This document shows, piece after piece, positions 38,284-46,489 of a DNA stretch of 64,000 nt. The position numbers were made by a program, and so were the translations under genes. This DNA comes from Pseudomonas quercus (GTDB lineage Bacteria > Pseudomonadota > Gammaproteobacteria > Pseudomonadales > Pseudomonadaceae). Each line of letters starts with the position of its first letter. Positions within the stretch are counted from its first letter, which is position 1. The stretch lies in NCBI RefSeq assembly GCF_012033695.1, contig NZ_JAAVJI010000003.1, forward strand, positions 62,001 through 126,000, read 5' to 3'. The notes under the pieces are model-generated. The model saw only the letters and a list, made by a program, of their open reading frames with translations, was not told the origin of the DNA and did not search any database.

Positions 38284-38820
38284 ATGAATGCTGCCCAGCT
38301 GCGCCGTGTGACAGAGGAAAGCTTCGCCCATTACCGCCAGGGGCTGATCGAGCTGCTGCTGGACGCTGTCGCCGGTGGTGCTTCCATCGGTTTCTTGAAC
38401 ACGATCGACGCCGCCGCGGCGCGGGATTATTTCGAGGCGGTGCACAACGATATTCGACGGGGCACGCGCCTGCTTTGGGTGGTGGTCAAGCACGAACAGG
38501 TGGTGGCCAGCGTACAACTGGACCTGTGCCAGAAGCCCAACGGCCGTAACCGCGCCGAAGTGCAGAAATTGCTGGTGCACACCCACAGCCGCCGTCACGG
38601 CCTGGCCCGGCAACTGATGGCCGAGTTGGAAACCGCTGCCCGCCAGGCACAGCGCGGGTTGCTGTACCTGGATACGGAAACGGGCTCTACCGCCGAAGAC
38701 CTGTACCAGGGGCTGGGATACGAACGTGCGGGGCAGATTCCCGACTACGCGTGCTCGCCCGAGGGGCAGTACCGGCCTACCTCGCTCTATTACAAGATCT
38801 TGCAAGGACCCCGCTCATGA
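38284..38820 (+). CDS. GNAT family N-acetyltransferase of unknown substrate
   Basis: This 178-residue protein has a GNAT fold: VVASVQLDL, the acetyl-CoA segment [20 protein letters not shown], and [24 protein letters not shown]. It begins 3 bp after the first acetyltransferase gene and overlaps ureB by 4 bp (ATGA), so it is translated within the urease operon. The two GNAT proteins share only the fold and do not look like recent duplicates. Its substrate is unknown. Confidence 0.85.
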   Translation: MNAAQLRRVTEESFAHYRQGLIELLLDAVAGGASIGFLNTIDAAAARDYFEAVHNDIRRGTRLLWVVVKHEQVVASVQLDLCQKPNGRNRAEVQKLLVHTHSRRHGLARQLMAELETAARQAQRGLLYLDTETGSTAEDLYQGLGYERAGQIPDYACSPEGQYRPTSLYYKILQGPRS

Positions 38821-39122
38821 TTCCAGGTGAATACCGCATCGACGCGGGTGAAATCGAACTCAATGTGGGCCGCCGTACCTTGAGCCTGACGGTCGCCAAC
38901 CGGGGCGACCGCCCTATTCAAGTGGGCTCGCACTTCCATTTTTTCGAAACCAACGACGCCCTGGCCTTTGATCGCCCCGCTTCCCGCGGCATGCGCCTGA
39001 ACATCCCGGCCGGCACCGCCGTGCGCTTCGAGCCGGGCCAGTCCCGGGAGGTAGAACTGGTGGAGCTGGCCGGGCTACGACGCGTGTATGGCTTTGCGGG
39101 GCGCGTGATGGGCGATCTTTGA
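38817..39122 (+). CDS. ureB: Urease beta subunit
   Basis: UreB is the second urease subunit. The protein is 101 residues: [63 protein letters not shown] and [12 protein letters not shown] 38817 overlaps the preceding stop. A 96-bp spacer with GCTTGAAGCTTATGGCTTGA repeats separates it from ureC. Confidence 0.97.
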   Translation: MIPGEYRIDAGEIELNVGRRTLSLTVANRGDRPIQVGSHFHFFETNDALAFDRPASRGMRLNIPAGTAVRFEPGQSREVELVELAGLRRVYGFAGRVMGDL

Positions 39123-39218
39123 ACGCCCCTGCGCAGCAGGCTTCACGCGGCAAACAACGCCGCACACTTTCTTGCCGCTTGAAGCTTATGGCTTGAAGCT
39201 CAATTCCGAGGAACGAGG

Positions 39219-40919
39219 ATGCGAATAAGCAAACACGCCTACGCCGACATGTTTGGCCCCACCGTGGGCGACCGTGTCCGGTTGGCAGACACTGAGCTGT
39301 GGATCGAGGTGGAGAAAGACTTCACCCACTACGGTGAAGAGGTGAAGTTTGGTGGCGGCAAGGTCATCCGAGACGGCATGGGCCAGGGCCAGCTACTGGC
39401 CGCCGAGGTGGTGGACACTGTCATCACCAATGCACTGATCCTGGACCACTGGGGCATCGTGAAGGCTGACGTGGGCTTGAAGAACGGCCGCATCGCTGCC
39501 ATCGGCAAGGCCGGCAACCCGGACATCCAACCGGATGTGACCATTGCCCTGGGGGCCAGTACCGAAGTGATCGCCGGCGAAGGCATGATCCTCACGGCGG
39601 GCGGCATCGATACCCACATTCATTTCATCTGCCCGCAGCAGATCGAAGAAGCGCTCATGAGCGGCGTGACCACCATGATCGGTGGCGGCACTGGCCCGGC
39701 CACCGGGACCAATGCCACTACCTGCACACCCGGCCCATGGCACATGGCGCGGATGCTCCAGGCGGCCGACGCTTTCCCAATGAACATCGGCTTCACTGGC
39801 AAAGGCAATGCCAGCCTGCCCGGCCCCTTGATCGAGCAGGTGGAAGCGGGGGCCATCGGCCTGAAGCTGCATGAGGACTGGGGCACTACCCCGGCAGCCA
39901 TCGACAACTGCTTGAACGTGGCCGACCAGTACGACATCCAGGTGGCGATCCATACGGACACCCTGAACGAGTCAGGCTTTGTGGAAACCACCTTGGGCGC
40001 ATTCAAGGGCCGCACCATTCACACCTACCACACCGAGGGCGCGGGCGGCGGCCATGCGCCGGACATCATCAAGGCCTGTGGGCTGCCTAATGTGTTGCCC
40101 AGTTCGACCAACCCGACACGGCCGTTCACACGCAACACCATTGATGAACACCTGGACATGCTGATGGTGTGCCATCACCTGGACCCTAGCATCGCCGAAG
40201 ATGTGGCCTTCGCCGAAAGCCGTATCCGCCGTGAAACCATCGCTGCCGAAGACATCCTCCACGACTTGGGCGCCTTCTCGATGATCAGCTCCGACAGCCA
40301 GGCCATGGGCCGGGTGGGCGAAGTGATCACCCGCACCTGGCAGACCGCCGACAAAATGCGCAGGCAGCGAGGGCCTTTACCAGAAGACAGCGAGCGCAAT
40401 GACAACTTCCGGGCCCGCCGCTATATCGCCAAATACACCATCAACCCGGCCATCACCCACGGCATTAGCCATGAAGTGGGCTCGGTTGAAGTAGGCAAGT
40501 TCGCAGACCTGGTGCTGTGGCGCCCGGCGTTCTTCGGCGTTAAACCGACCCTGATCCTCAAAGGGGGCGCCATTGCTGCCAGCTTGATGGGCGATGCCAA
40601 CGCGTCGATTCCCACCCCCCAACCCGTGCATTACCGGCCCATGTTCGGCAGCTATGCCGGCGCCCGCCACGCGACCAGCCTGACCTTTATCAGCCAGGCC
40701 GCGCAGGCCGCTGGCGTGCCAGAGCGGCTGGGGCTGAAGAAAACCATCGCCGTGGTCAAAGGTTGCCGTAACGTGACTAAAGCTGACCTGATCCACAACA
40801 GCTACCAGCCCCACATCGACGTGGACCCGCAAACCTACCAAGTGAAGGCTGACGGGGTGCTGCTGTGGTGCGAGCCCGCGGACGTGCTGCCCATGGCGCA
40901 ACGGTATTTTCTGTTTTGA
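39219..40919 (+). CDS. ureC: Urease alpha (catalytic) subunit
   Basis: UreC hydrolyses urea to ammonia and carbamate at a dinickel centre. The protein is 566 residues. All catalytic residues are present, each one position before Klebsiella numbering: nickel ligands His133 and His135 (THIHFI), carbamylated Lys216 (GLKLHEDWG), His245 and His271, the catalytic base His319 (MVCHHLD), and Asp359 (SSDSQAMGR). It ends the operon that begins with urtA and is followed by tandem heptamers. The enzyme should be active once nickel is inserted by UreDEFG. Confidence 0.98.
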   Translation: MRISKHAYADMFGPTVGDRVRLADTELWIEVEKDFTHYGEEVKFGGGKVIRDGMGQGQLLAAEVVDTVITNALILDHWGIVKADVGLKNGRIAAIGKAGNPDIQPDVTIALGASTEVIAGEGMILTAGGIDTHIHFICPQQIEEALMSGVTTMIGGGTGPATGTNATTCTPGPWHMARMLQAADAFPMNIGFTGKGNASLPGPLIEQVEAGAIGLKLHEDWGTTPAAIDNCLNVADQYDIQVAIHTDTLNESGFVETTLGAFKGRTIHTYHTEGAGGGHAPDIIKACGLPNVLPSSTNPTRPFTRNTIDEHLDMLMVCHHLDPSIAEDVAFAESRIRRETIAAEDILHDLGAFSMISSDSQAMGRVGEVITRTWQTADKMRRQRGPLPEDSERNDNFRARRYIAKYTINPAITHGISHEVGSVEVGKFADLVLWRPAFFGVKPTLILKGGAIAASLMGDANASIPTPQPVHYRPMFGSYAGARHATSLTFISQAAQAAGVPERLGLKKTIAVVKGCRNVTKADLIHNSYQPHIDVDPQTYQVKADGVLLWCEPADVLPMAQRYFLF

Positions 40920-40924
40920 TAGCG

Positions 40925-41012
40925 GCAAGCCTCAAGCCTCAAGCCTCAAGCTTAGATCGAGCGCCCTATAGCTTGTAGCTTGTAGCTTGTAGCTTGCAGC
41001 TTATGGCTCGCA
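40925..41012. repeat. Tandem heptamer repeats between ureC and cbpA
   Basis: Three copies of AGCCTCA (from about 40928) are followed, after 20 bp, by AGCTTGT copies and variants (40971-41005). Similar GCTTGAAGCTTATGGCTTGA units sit before ureC at 39178-39200. The genes on each side converge, so the array may serve as a shared 3' end structure. It lacks spacers and is not CRISPR. Confidence 0.7.
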
Positions 41013-41013
41013 G

Positions 41014-41952
41014 CTAAACACCCCGAGGATCGAACCCTGACTTACTGGCCAGTTGCTCCCACAGCGCCTTGGTGCTGTCGTTAGCAGGTGGCATCACGGC
41101 CTTCAACTGCACGAACAGGTCACCACGGCCGCCGCCCTTGATGGGCAGGCCGTTGTCCTTCACGCGCAGGCGTTGGCCGTTCTGACTGTCCGGGCGCACG
41201 GTCAGGTTGATACGCCCCGTCAACGTAGGCACCGGTACCTTGGCCCCCAAGGCCAGCTCCCAGGGGGCGACAGGTACTTCAACCACCAGGTCCGTGCCTT
41301 CGGCCGTGAAGCGTGGGTGCGGTGCATAGCGAATGGTGATGTACAGGTCACCTGCCTCACCGCCCGCATGGCCAGGGCCACCTTGGCCTTTGAGGCGTAC
41401 GCGCTCGCCGTCGGCAACACCACCTGGAATTTTGACGTTCAGTGTTTTGGTAACACTGCCAGTAGGGTGCCCGGCTGCATTGTATTGTGGCACCCGGAAG
41501 CTAACCTGCTTGGACTCACCTGCCAGGGTTTCCTCTAGAAACAGCGCCAGGTCCAGCTCCACGTCCTTGCCCCGCCGGCTGGCATTGCGCGACTGCCCCC
41601 GGGCGTTGCCAAACGGGTTGCCCGCCCGGCTCTGGTTGCCGAAGATGGAGCTGAAGAAGTCGGAAAACTCAGCCTGTTCGCCACCGAAATTGCCACCGCC
41701 ATACCCAGGCGGCGCCTGGAAGGGGCGGCCGTGCACACCGTACTTGCGAAGCTCGTCGTATTCGGCGCGTTTTTCCGGGCTGCTCAGCGCATCGTAGGCT
41801 TCGTTGGCCTCTTTGAAATGCGCTTCGGCATTGGGCTCCTTGCTCACGTCCGGGTGGTATTTGCGAGCAAGCTTGCGGTAAGCGGCTTTAATGGTCTTCT
41901 CGTCTGCGCTGGGCTCTACGCCAAGTACCTTGTAGTAGTCTTTGAAATCCAT
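41014..41952 (-). CDS. cbpA: Curved DNA-binding protein / DnaJ-like co-chaperone CbpA
   Basis: CbpA is a DnaJ homologue that works with DnaK and also binds curved DNA in starvation. The protein is 312 residues. The J domain (1-70) has [19 protein letters not shown] and the HPD motif in [10 protein letters not shown] Gly/Phe-rich linker (GYGGGNFGG) and the two C-terminal substrate domains ([19 protein letters not shown]) follow; there is no zinc-finger region. ATG 41952 was chosen; the 15 extra residues of the longer frame are not conserved. No cbpM modulator gene follows it. It is divergent from yegD. Confidence 0.93.
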   Translation of the reverse strand: MDFKDYYKVLGVEPSADEKTIKAAYRKLARKYHPDVSKEPNAEAHFKEANEAYDALSSPEKRAEYDELRKYGVHGRPFQAPPGYGGGNFGGEQAEFSDFFSSIFGNQSRAGNPFGNARGQSRNASRRGKDVELDLALFLEETLAGESKQVSFRVPQYNAAGHPTGSVTKTLNVKIPGGVADGERVRLKGQGGPGHAGGEAGDLYITIRYAPHPRFTAEGTDLVVEVPVAPWELALGAKVPVPTLTGRINLTVRPDSQNGQRLRVKDNGLPIKGGGRGDLFVQLKAVMPPANDSTKALWEQLASKSGFDPRGV

Positions 41953-42160
41953 TTGTGGGTACCACCTGAAAAGAGGAAAGCGCGGGGGCGTCTTCAATCA
42001 GACGTTGCCTGTGGCAAAGGTTCGCGCGGGTAATGGCTTCTAGGTTGGGGCCAATAGCCAGCTTTCAAGGCACGAGCCCGTTAAAATAACCGACGCCTGC
42101 CCTTCGATTTCGTTGAACGCTGGCATACACTGCGCGGCCGTTTTTTTCCAAGGCCGACCC

Positions 42161-43426
42161 ATGACCTCCGATTCCTTCGCTCGCGCCTGCGGCATCGACT
42201 TTGGCACCTCCAACTCCACGGTGGGCTGGTATCGCCCAGGCCAAGAGACCTTGCTTGCCCTTGAAGACGGCAAGATCACGCTGCCGTCAGTGGTGTTCTT
42301 CAACGCCGAGGAACGCCGCCCAGTCTACGGGCGCCTGGCGCTGAAGGAATACCTGGACGGTTACGAGGGCCGGCTGATGCGGTCGCTCAAAAGCTTGCTG
42401 GGTTCCAAGCTGATCAAGCACGACACCAGCGTGCTGGGCAGCGCCATGCCCTTCAAGGACCTATTAGGCCTGTTCATTACCCAGCTCAAGCAACGGGCCG
42501 AGCAGGCCGGTGATCGCGCATTCGACCAGGTCGTGCTGGGCCGCCCGGTGTTCTTTGTGGACGACGATGCCAGCGCCGATCAGGACGCCGAAGACACCCT
42601 TGCCGCCGTTGCGCGTAAGGTGGGCTTCAAGGATGTGTCCTTCCAGTACGAGCCTATCGCGGCCGCCTTCGACTACGAGTCCGGCATCGACCGTGAAGAA
42701 CTGGTACTGATCGTCGACATCGGCGGTGGTACCTCGGACTTTTCCCTGGTACGCCTGGCGCCGGAACGCCGTGCCCTGACCGAACGCCAAAGCGATATCC
42801 TGGCGACGGGCGGTGTACATGTGGGCGGCACGGACTTCGACAAGCAACTGAGCATTCAAGGTGTAATGCCCCTGTTCGGGTATGGCAGCCGCATGAAAAG
42901 CCAAGCCCTGATGCCCACCAGTTTCCACTTGAACCTGGCCACCTGGCACACCATCAACGCCGTGTATTCGCAGAAGTCCCAGATTTCCTTGGGCAACATG
43001 CGTTACGACATTGAGGACACCCTTGGCATCGACCGCCTGTTCCGGCTGATCGAACAGCGCGCTGGGCATTGGTTGGCCATGGAAGTGGAAGAGACCAAGA
43101 TCCAGCTCACCGAGGCGCCTAACCGGCTGCTGGCACTGGACCGCATCGAACCGGGGCTAAGTGTTGACTTGACCCGTACGCTGTTCGAAGGCGCCATCGA
43201 AGGCCTGTTAGGCCGCGTGCGCAACAGCGTGCGTGAAACCTTGGCGCGTGCAGGCATCACCGAAGCGCAGGTGGACACCGTATTCTTCACTGGTGGCTCC
43301 AGCGGTATCCCTGCCTTGCGTAACAGCGTTGCGGCCATGCTCCCCAACGCTCGCCACGTGGAAGGCAACCGCTTCGGCAGCATTGGCAGTGGCTTGGCCA
43401 TTGAGGCCTGGCGCCGCTACGGCTGA
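42161..43426 (+). CDS. yegD: YegD-like Hsp70 family ATPase
   Basis: This 421-residue protein has the Hsp70 nucleotide-binding domain but lacks a normal substrate-binding domain. The phosphate loops are visible: GIDFGTSNSTVG (about 9-20), VDIGGGTSDFSL (about 200-211) and FFTGGSSGIP (about 385-394). ATG 42161 follows the conserved order. YegD proteins are chaperone-like and poorly characterised. It is divergent from cbpA across 208 bp, so a J-protein and an Hsp70-like protein share a promoter region. Confidence 0.9.
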   Translation: MTSDSFARACGIDFGTSNSTVGWYRPGQETLLALEDGKITLPSVVFFNAEERRPVYGRLALKEYLDGYEGRLMRSLKSLLGSKLIKHDTSVLGSAMPFKDLLGLFITQLKQRAEQAGDRAFDQVVLGRPVFFVDDDASADQDAEDTLAAVARKVGFKDVSFQYEPIAAAFDYESGIDREELVLIVDIGGGTSDFSLVRLAPERRALTERQSDILATGGVHVGGTDFDKQLSIQGVMPLFGYGSRMKSQALMPTSFHLNLATWHTINAVYSQKSQISLGNMRYDIEDTLGIDRLFRLIEQRAGHWLAMEVEETKIQLTEAPNRLLALDRIEPGLSVDLTRTLFEGAIEGLLGRVRNSVRETLARAGITEAQVDTVFFTGGSSGIPALRNSVAAMLPNARHVEGNRFGSIGSGLAIEAWRRYG

Positions 43427-43497
43427 CGTCTGCGCATCGTGGCCTCTGTGGGACCGGGCATAGCCCGGGAAAAAACAGGTGCAGGTAGATTGTCGCC

Positions 43498-44508
43498 CTA
43501 TACCAACCCCGCCTCGCGCAGCTCGCTCTTGAGGTACGCGTAGTAGATCGGCCCGGCCACCACGCCGGGCAGGCCAAACGCTGCCTCGAAAATCAACATC
43601 GCCAGCAGCAGCTCCCAGGACTTGGCACGGATTTGCCCACCTACAATGCGGGCGTTAAGGAAATACTCCACCTTGTGGATCAAGATCAGGTAGGCCAGCG
43701 CGCCCACTGCGACCCAGACCGAGATCGACAACCCTACGATGGTGATCAAGGTATTGGAGATCAGGTTACCGATCACTGGCAGCAACCCCAGCAGGAACGT
43801 GAGCACGATCAGGGTTTTGGTCAGCGGCAGCTTGATACCGATCAACGGCAGCACCACGGCCAGGAAAGTAGCGGTAAAGGCGGTGTTGAGTAGCGAAATC
43901 TTGAGTTGTGCAAATACGATGTTGCGGAACGCCTGCACCAGCAAACTCAGCCGGTGGTACAGGGCCGCGGCCAATGGCTGGCGCTCGGCATGCTCCGGCG
44001 CCCGCTGAAGTGCAATGATCGCGCCCAGCACCATGCCAATCAGCAAGGTGACAAAGGTATGCACAGCGTCCTTGCCTATCAGCTGAAGGTCGCTGAGGTG
44101 CTTGCCCATCCACGCCCCGATCGCCACACGAAATTCGGCAGCACTGGCGGGCAGGTACGCGTCGATCGCGGGCGGCAGCTGGCCCCTTGCCCGGTCTACC
44201 ACCCTCATGAACTTGTCCAGCGACGCCCCGGGGTTTTCCACTTCGTGAAGCACCAGGCTGAACGCGCCGAAGAAGATCAGCGCCAGCCCACACACCACCA
44301 GCGTGCCCAGCAAGGCCACCGCCAGCCAGCGTGCCCGAGGCCCAGCGGTCAACCGTTGCAACTGGGGCGTAAGCATGTTGACCAGTTCGAAGACCAGAAG
44401 GCCCGCCAGCAGGCTAGGCAACAGGCGCAGCGGCAGCACCAACAATAGCCCGCCAATCACTAGCACCCAGCTGGCGATCAGTACATGACGTGACGAAAAC
44501 GTGGGCAT
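43498..44508 (-). CDS. AI-2E family transporter (PF01594)
   Basis: This 336-residue inner-membrane protein has about seven to eight helices and the family's C-terminal pattern: KTLIVLTFLLGLLPVIGNLISNTLITIVGL, AYLILIHKVEYFLNARIVGG and LLLAMLIFEAAFGLPGVVAGPIYYAYL. Members export diverse small molecules or act as Na+(Li+)/H+ antiporters; the AI-2 role of TqsA does not transfer. A hairpin (CCGGGCATAGCCCGG) lies about 30 bp past its end, shared with yegD. Substrate unknown. Confidence 0.88.
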   Translation of the reverse strand: MPTFSSRHVLIASWVLVIGGLLLVLPLRLLPSLLAGLLVFELVNMLTPQLQRLTAGPRARWLAVALLGTLVVCGLALIFFGAFSLVLHEVENPGASLDKFMRVVDRARGQLPPAIDAYLPASAAEFRVAIGAWMGKHLSDLQLIGKDAVHTFVTLLIGMVLGAIIALQRAPEHAERQPLAAALYHRLSLLVQAFRNIVFAQLKISLLNTAFTATFLAVVLPLIGIKLPLTKTLIVLTFLLGLLPVIGNLISNTLITIVGLSISVWVAVGALAYLILIHKVEYFLNARIVGGQIRAKSWELLLAMLIFEAAFGLPGVVAGPIYYAYLKSELREAGLV

Positions 44509-44686
44509 ACGGCCTCGAACAAACCACCCGGAAAGGATGGGCAGTCTGCCAGTGAACGTGACGCTTAACCAGCCTTAAGCCGGGCGGCAGTGCAACGGCT
44601 AGCCACTGCATGGAAAGTTCGAACTCTTGCGCACAAGCAAAGCTCCAAATCCCATAGCCATTCCGGCTTTTCAAGGAGCGATACCC

Positions 44687-45028
44687 ATGTTTCGGCAAAC
44701 CCTGATCGCCGCTTCCACCCTCGCCATGCTTGCTGGTTGCCAGACCACACCCGAGAACCCTGTGGACTTTGTGACCTACCGCAATGAACCCTTGGTCAAG
44801 CAGGTAGAGAAAGGCATGACCATGCAACAAGTGAATACCATTGGCGGCCCGGCTTCCACGGTAGTACCAGGCACTGCAGGCTCCAGCAACGGGACCTGCA
44901 ACAACTACGTCCTGAACCGCGAAGGCCACCAGCAGCCTTACTACGTGAGCTTCAACAGTGCGGGCCTGGTAGACACCAAGGGCTTCATGACCTGCGAACA
45001 GCGCAAGCAAAACGAAATGGCCAAGTGA
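44687..45028 (+). CDS. osmE: OsmE-like outer membrane lipoprotein
   Basis: This 113-residue lipoprotein has the lipobox LAGC at 15-18 and the SmpA/OmlA-type fold typical of OsmE (VKQVEKGMTMQQVNTIGGPA). In E. coli osmE is induced by osmotic stress. ATG 44687 follows AAGGAG with correct spacing. A stem (GTGAGGC with GCCTCAC) overlaps the stop codon at 45025-45044. It stands alone and is followed by the Dps-like gene. Confidence 0.88.
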   Translation: MFRQTLIAASTLAMLAGCQTTPENPVDFVTYRNEPLVKQVEKGMTMQQVNTIGGPASTVVPGTAGSSNGTCNNYVLNREGHQQPYYVSFNSAGLVDTKGFMTCEQRKQNEMAK

Positions 45029-45161
45029 GGCCCGGCCGCCTCACGCTTGGGTGAAACCTTCAGCGCAGCGGCCACTCACATCTAGACCGAGCCTGCCACG
45101 CGCCTAGAGCGCCCTGAACAGAGCAGGCCGGTTTCCGTGAACACTAGCCTGGAGAACCACC

Positions 45162-45695
45162 ATGCTGAACCTGCAATTGACAGACAAGAACACCCTGCGA
45201 GAACGTGCCCGCCAGAACGTCGACAATGGCGCCGTGACCGAAGGCTATACCGCAGACCGCGAAGAGATCATTCGCCTTTTGAACGAATCACTGGCCACCG
45301 AACTGGTCTGCACCCTTCGCTACAAGCGTCACTACTTCATGGCAACCGGCCTCAAGGCCAGCGTAGCCGCTGAAGAGTTTGCCGAGCATGCACAGCAGGA
45401 AGCCGAGCACGCCGACCGCTTGGCCGAGCGTATCGTGCAATTGGGTGGCGAGCCGGAGTTCGACCCCGACAAGATTTCGGCCATGTCCCACGCCGAGTAC
45501 AAAGCGGGCAACAACCTCAAGGAAATGGTCTACGAAGACCTTGTAGCCGAACGTATCGCCATCGATTCCTACCGTGAGATCGTGCAATACATCGGTGAGA
45601 AAGACCCCACCACTCGCCGCATCTTCGAAGACATCCTGGCCCAGGAAGAAGAGCACGCCGACGACATGGCCGACATCTTGGCCGACCTGAGCTGA
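45162..45695 (+). CDS. Dps-like ferritin with bacterioferritin-type iron site
   Basis: This 177-residue ferritin-like protein stores iron and probably protects DNA from oxidation. It resembles P. aeruginosa PA4880, described as a Dps-like protein with a bacterioferritin-type ferroxidase centre. Iron ligands are visible in a four-helix pattern: NESLATELVCTLRYKRHYF, EFAEHAQQEAEHADRLAERI, VYEDLVAERIAIDSYREI and ILAQEEEHADDMADIL. A preceding spacer of 133 bp and a strong terminator make it a single-gene unit. Oxidative stress induction is likely but no OxyR site was seen. Confidence 0.87.
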   Translation: MLNLQLTDKNTLRERARQNVDNGAVTEGYTADREEIIRLLNESLATELVCTLRYKRHYFMATGLKASVAAEEFAEHAQQEAEHADRLAERIVQLGGEPEFDPDKISAMSHAEYKAGNNLKEMVYEDLVAERIAIDSYREIVQYIGEKDPTTRRIFEDILAQEEEHADDMADILADLS

Positions 45696-45718
45696 TTCTT
45701 TTCAGCAGCCAGGACAAT

Positions 45719-45743
45719 AAACCAGGCGATGCCTGGTTTTTTT
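45719..45743 (+). terminator. Intrinsic terminator after the Dps-like gene
   Basis: AAACCAGGC pairs with GCCTGGTTT around GAT, followed directly by a T run; a textbook terminator 23 bp after the stop. Confidence 0.9.
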
Positions 45744-45851
45744 ATGAACGCTGCTACCCTGCCTGAAAAACCACGTTACGAACTGCCGTTTACAAGCTTG
45801 ACCAAGCGCCTTATTTTTTCACCTAAATGTGACTTATAAGCTACAGTGCAC

Positions 45852-46154
45852 GTGAAAACGATCAGGCAGACAGCTACATTTCGGGCATGGGAACAAAAAC
45901 TCAAGGACCAGCGCGCCAAAGCAGCCATAGCAGCGCGCATTTTTAGAGTAGCGAACGGCTTGATGGGAGATGTTGCACCCGTAGGTGAAGGCATCAGTGA
46001 ACTTCGTATTCACTATGGCCCCGGATACCGCGTTTACTTCCAGCAACGCGGTGAAACGCTAGTCGTCCTGTTATGCGCAGGGGATAAGCGTACCCAGGCA
46101 CGTGATATCGAGATGGCTAAAGCACTTGCAAGCAAATGGAGTGAACAGCAATGA
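45852..46154 (+). CDS. Type II toxin, RelE/HigB superfamily (Gp49-like)
   Basis: This 100-residue protein matches the phage Gp49/HigB-type toxins: TATFRAWEQKLKDQRAKAAI, VGEGISELRIHYGPGYRVYF and LLCAGDKRTQARDIEMAKAL. These toxins cleave mRNA at the ribosome. The start is GTG, most likely 45852; GTG 45846 is the alternative. It overlaps the antitoxin start (ATGA), the toxin-first order of HigBA systems. The AT-rich stretch TTATAAG just upstream is a possible -10. Confidence 0.87.
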   Translation: MKTIRQTATFRAWEQKLKDQRAKAAIAARIFRVANGLMGDVAPVGEGISELRIHYGPGYRVYFQQRGETLVVLLCAGDKRTQARDIEMAKALASKWSEQQ

Positions 46155-46444
46155 ATGGACAGCTCTATGAATATGATCCAGCGTCTGCTTTAACGGACCC
46201 CGAGAGCATAGCGGTATTTATGGCTGATGCTTTCGAGACAGGCGATGCAGGGCATATCGCTAAAGCACTAGGGGTAGTGGCCAGGGCCAAAGGTATGACG
46301 GAATTGGCCAGAGAGTCAGGGTTATCCCGTGAAATGCTCTATCGGTCCTTTAGCGAAAAAGGTAACCCAACGCTCAAAACCCTATTAGCGGTCATGAAAG
46401 CAGTAGGCGTGGATATGACAGCGCGTCGGCATCTGCCTACCTGA
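46151..46444 (+). CDS. HigA-like antitoxin with helix-turn-helix
   Basis: This 97-residue protein has a helix-turn-helix at about 47-85 (GMTELARESGLSREMLYRSF, then GNPTLKTLLAVMKAVGVDM), typical of the addiction-module antidote family. It should neutralise the toxin encoded upstream and repress the pair. ATG 46151 overlaps the toxin stop. The pair is AT-richer than its neighbours and was probably acquired. Confidence 0.9.
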   Translation: MNGQLYEYDPASALTDPESIAVFMADAFETGDAGHIAKALGVVARAKGMTELARESGLSREMLYRSFSEKGNPTLKTLLAVMKAVGVDMTARRHLPT

Positions 46445-46489
46445 ACCAAGTCAAGTAGGCAGTGCATTAGCAAATCAATTACATCTGCC

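Noticed and set aside
40925..41012. Short repeats as a CRISPR array
   Set aside because: Repeats are 7-nt tandem units with no spacers and no cas genes nearby.
43454..43470. Terminator between yegD and the AI-2E family gene
   Set aside because: The CCGGGC/GCCCGG hairpin has no T run in the right place for either strand, so it was not listed as a terminator.
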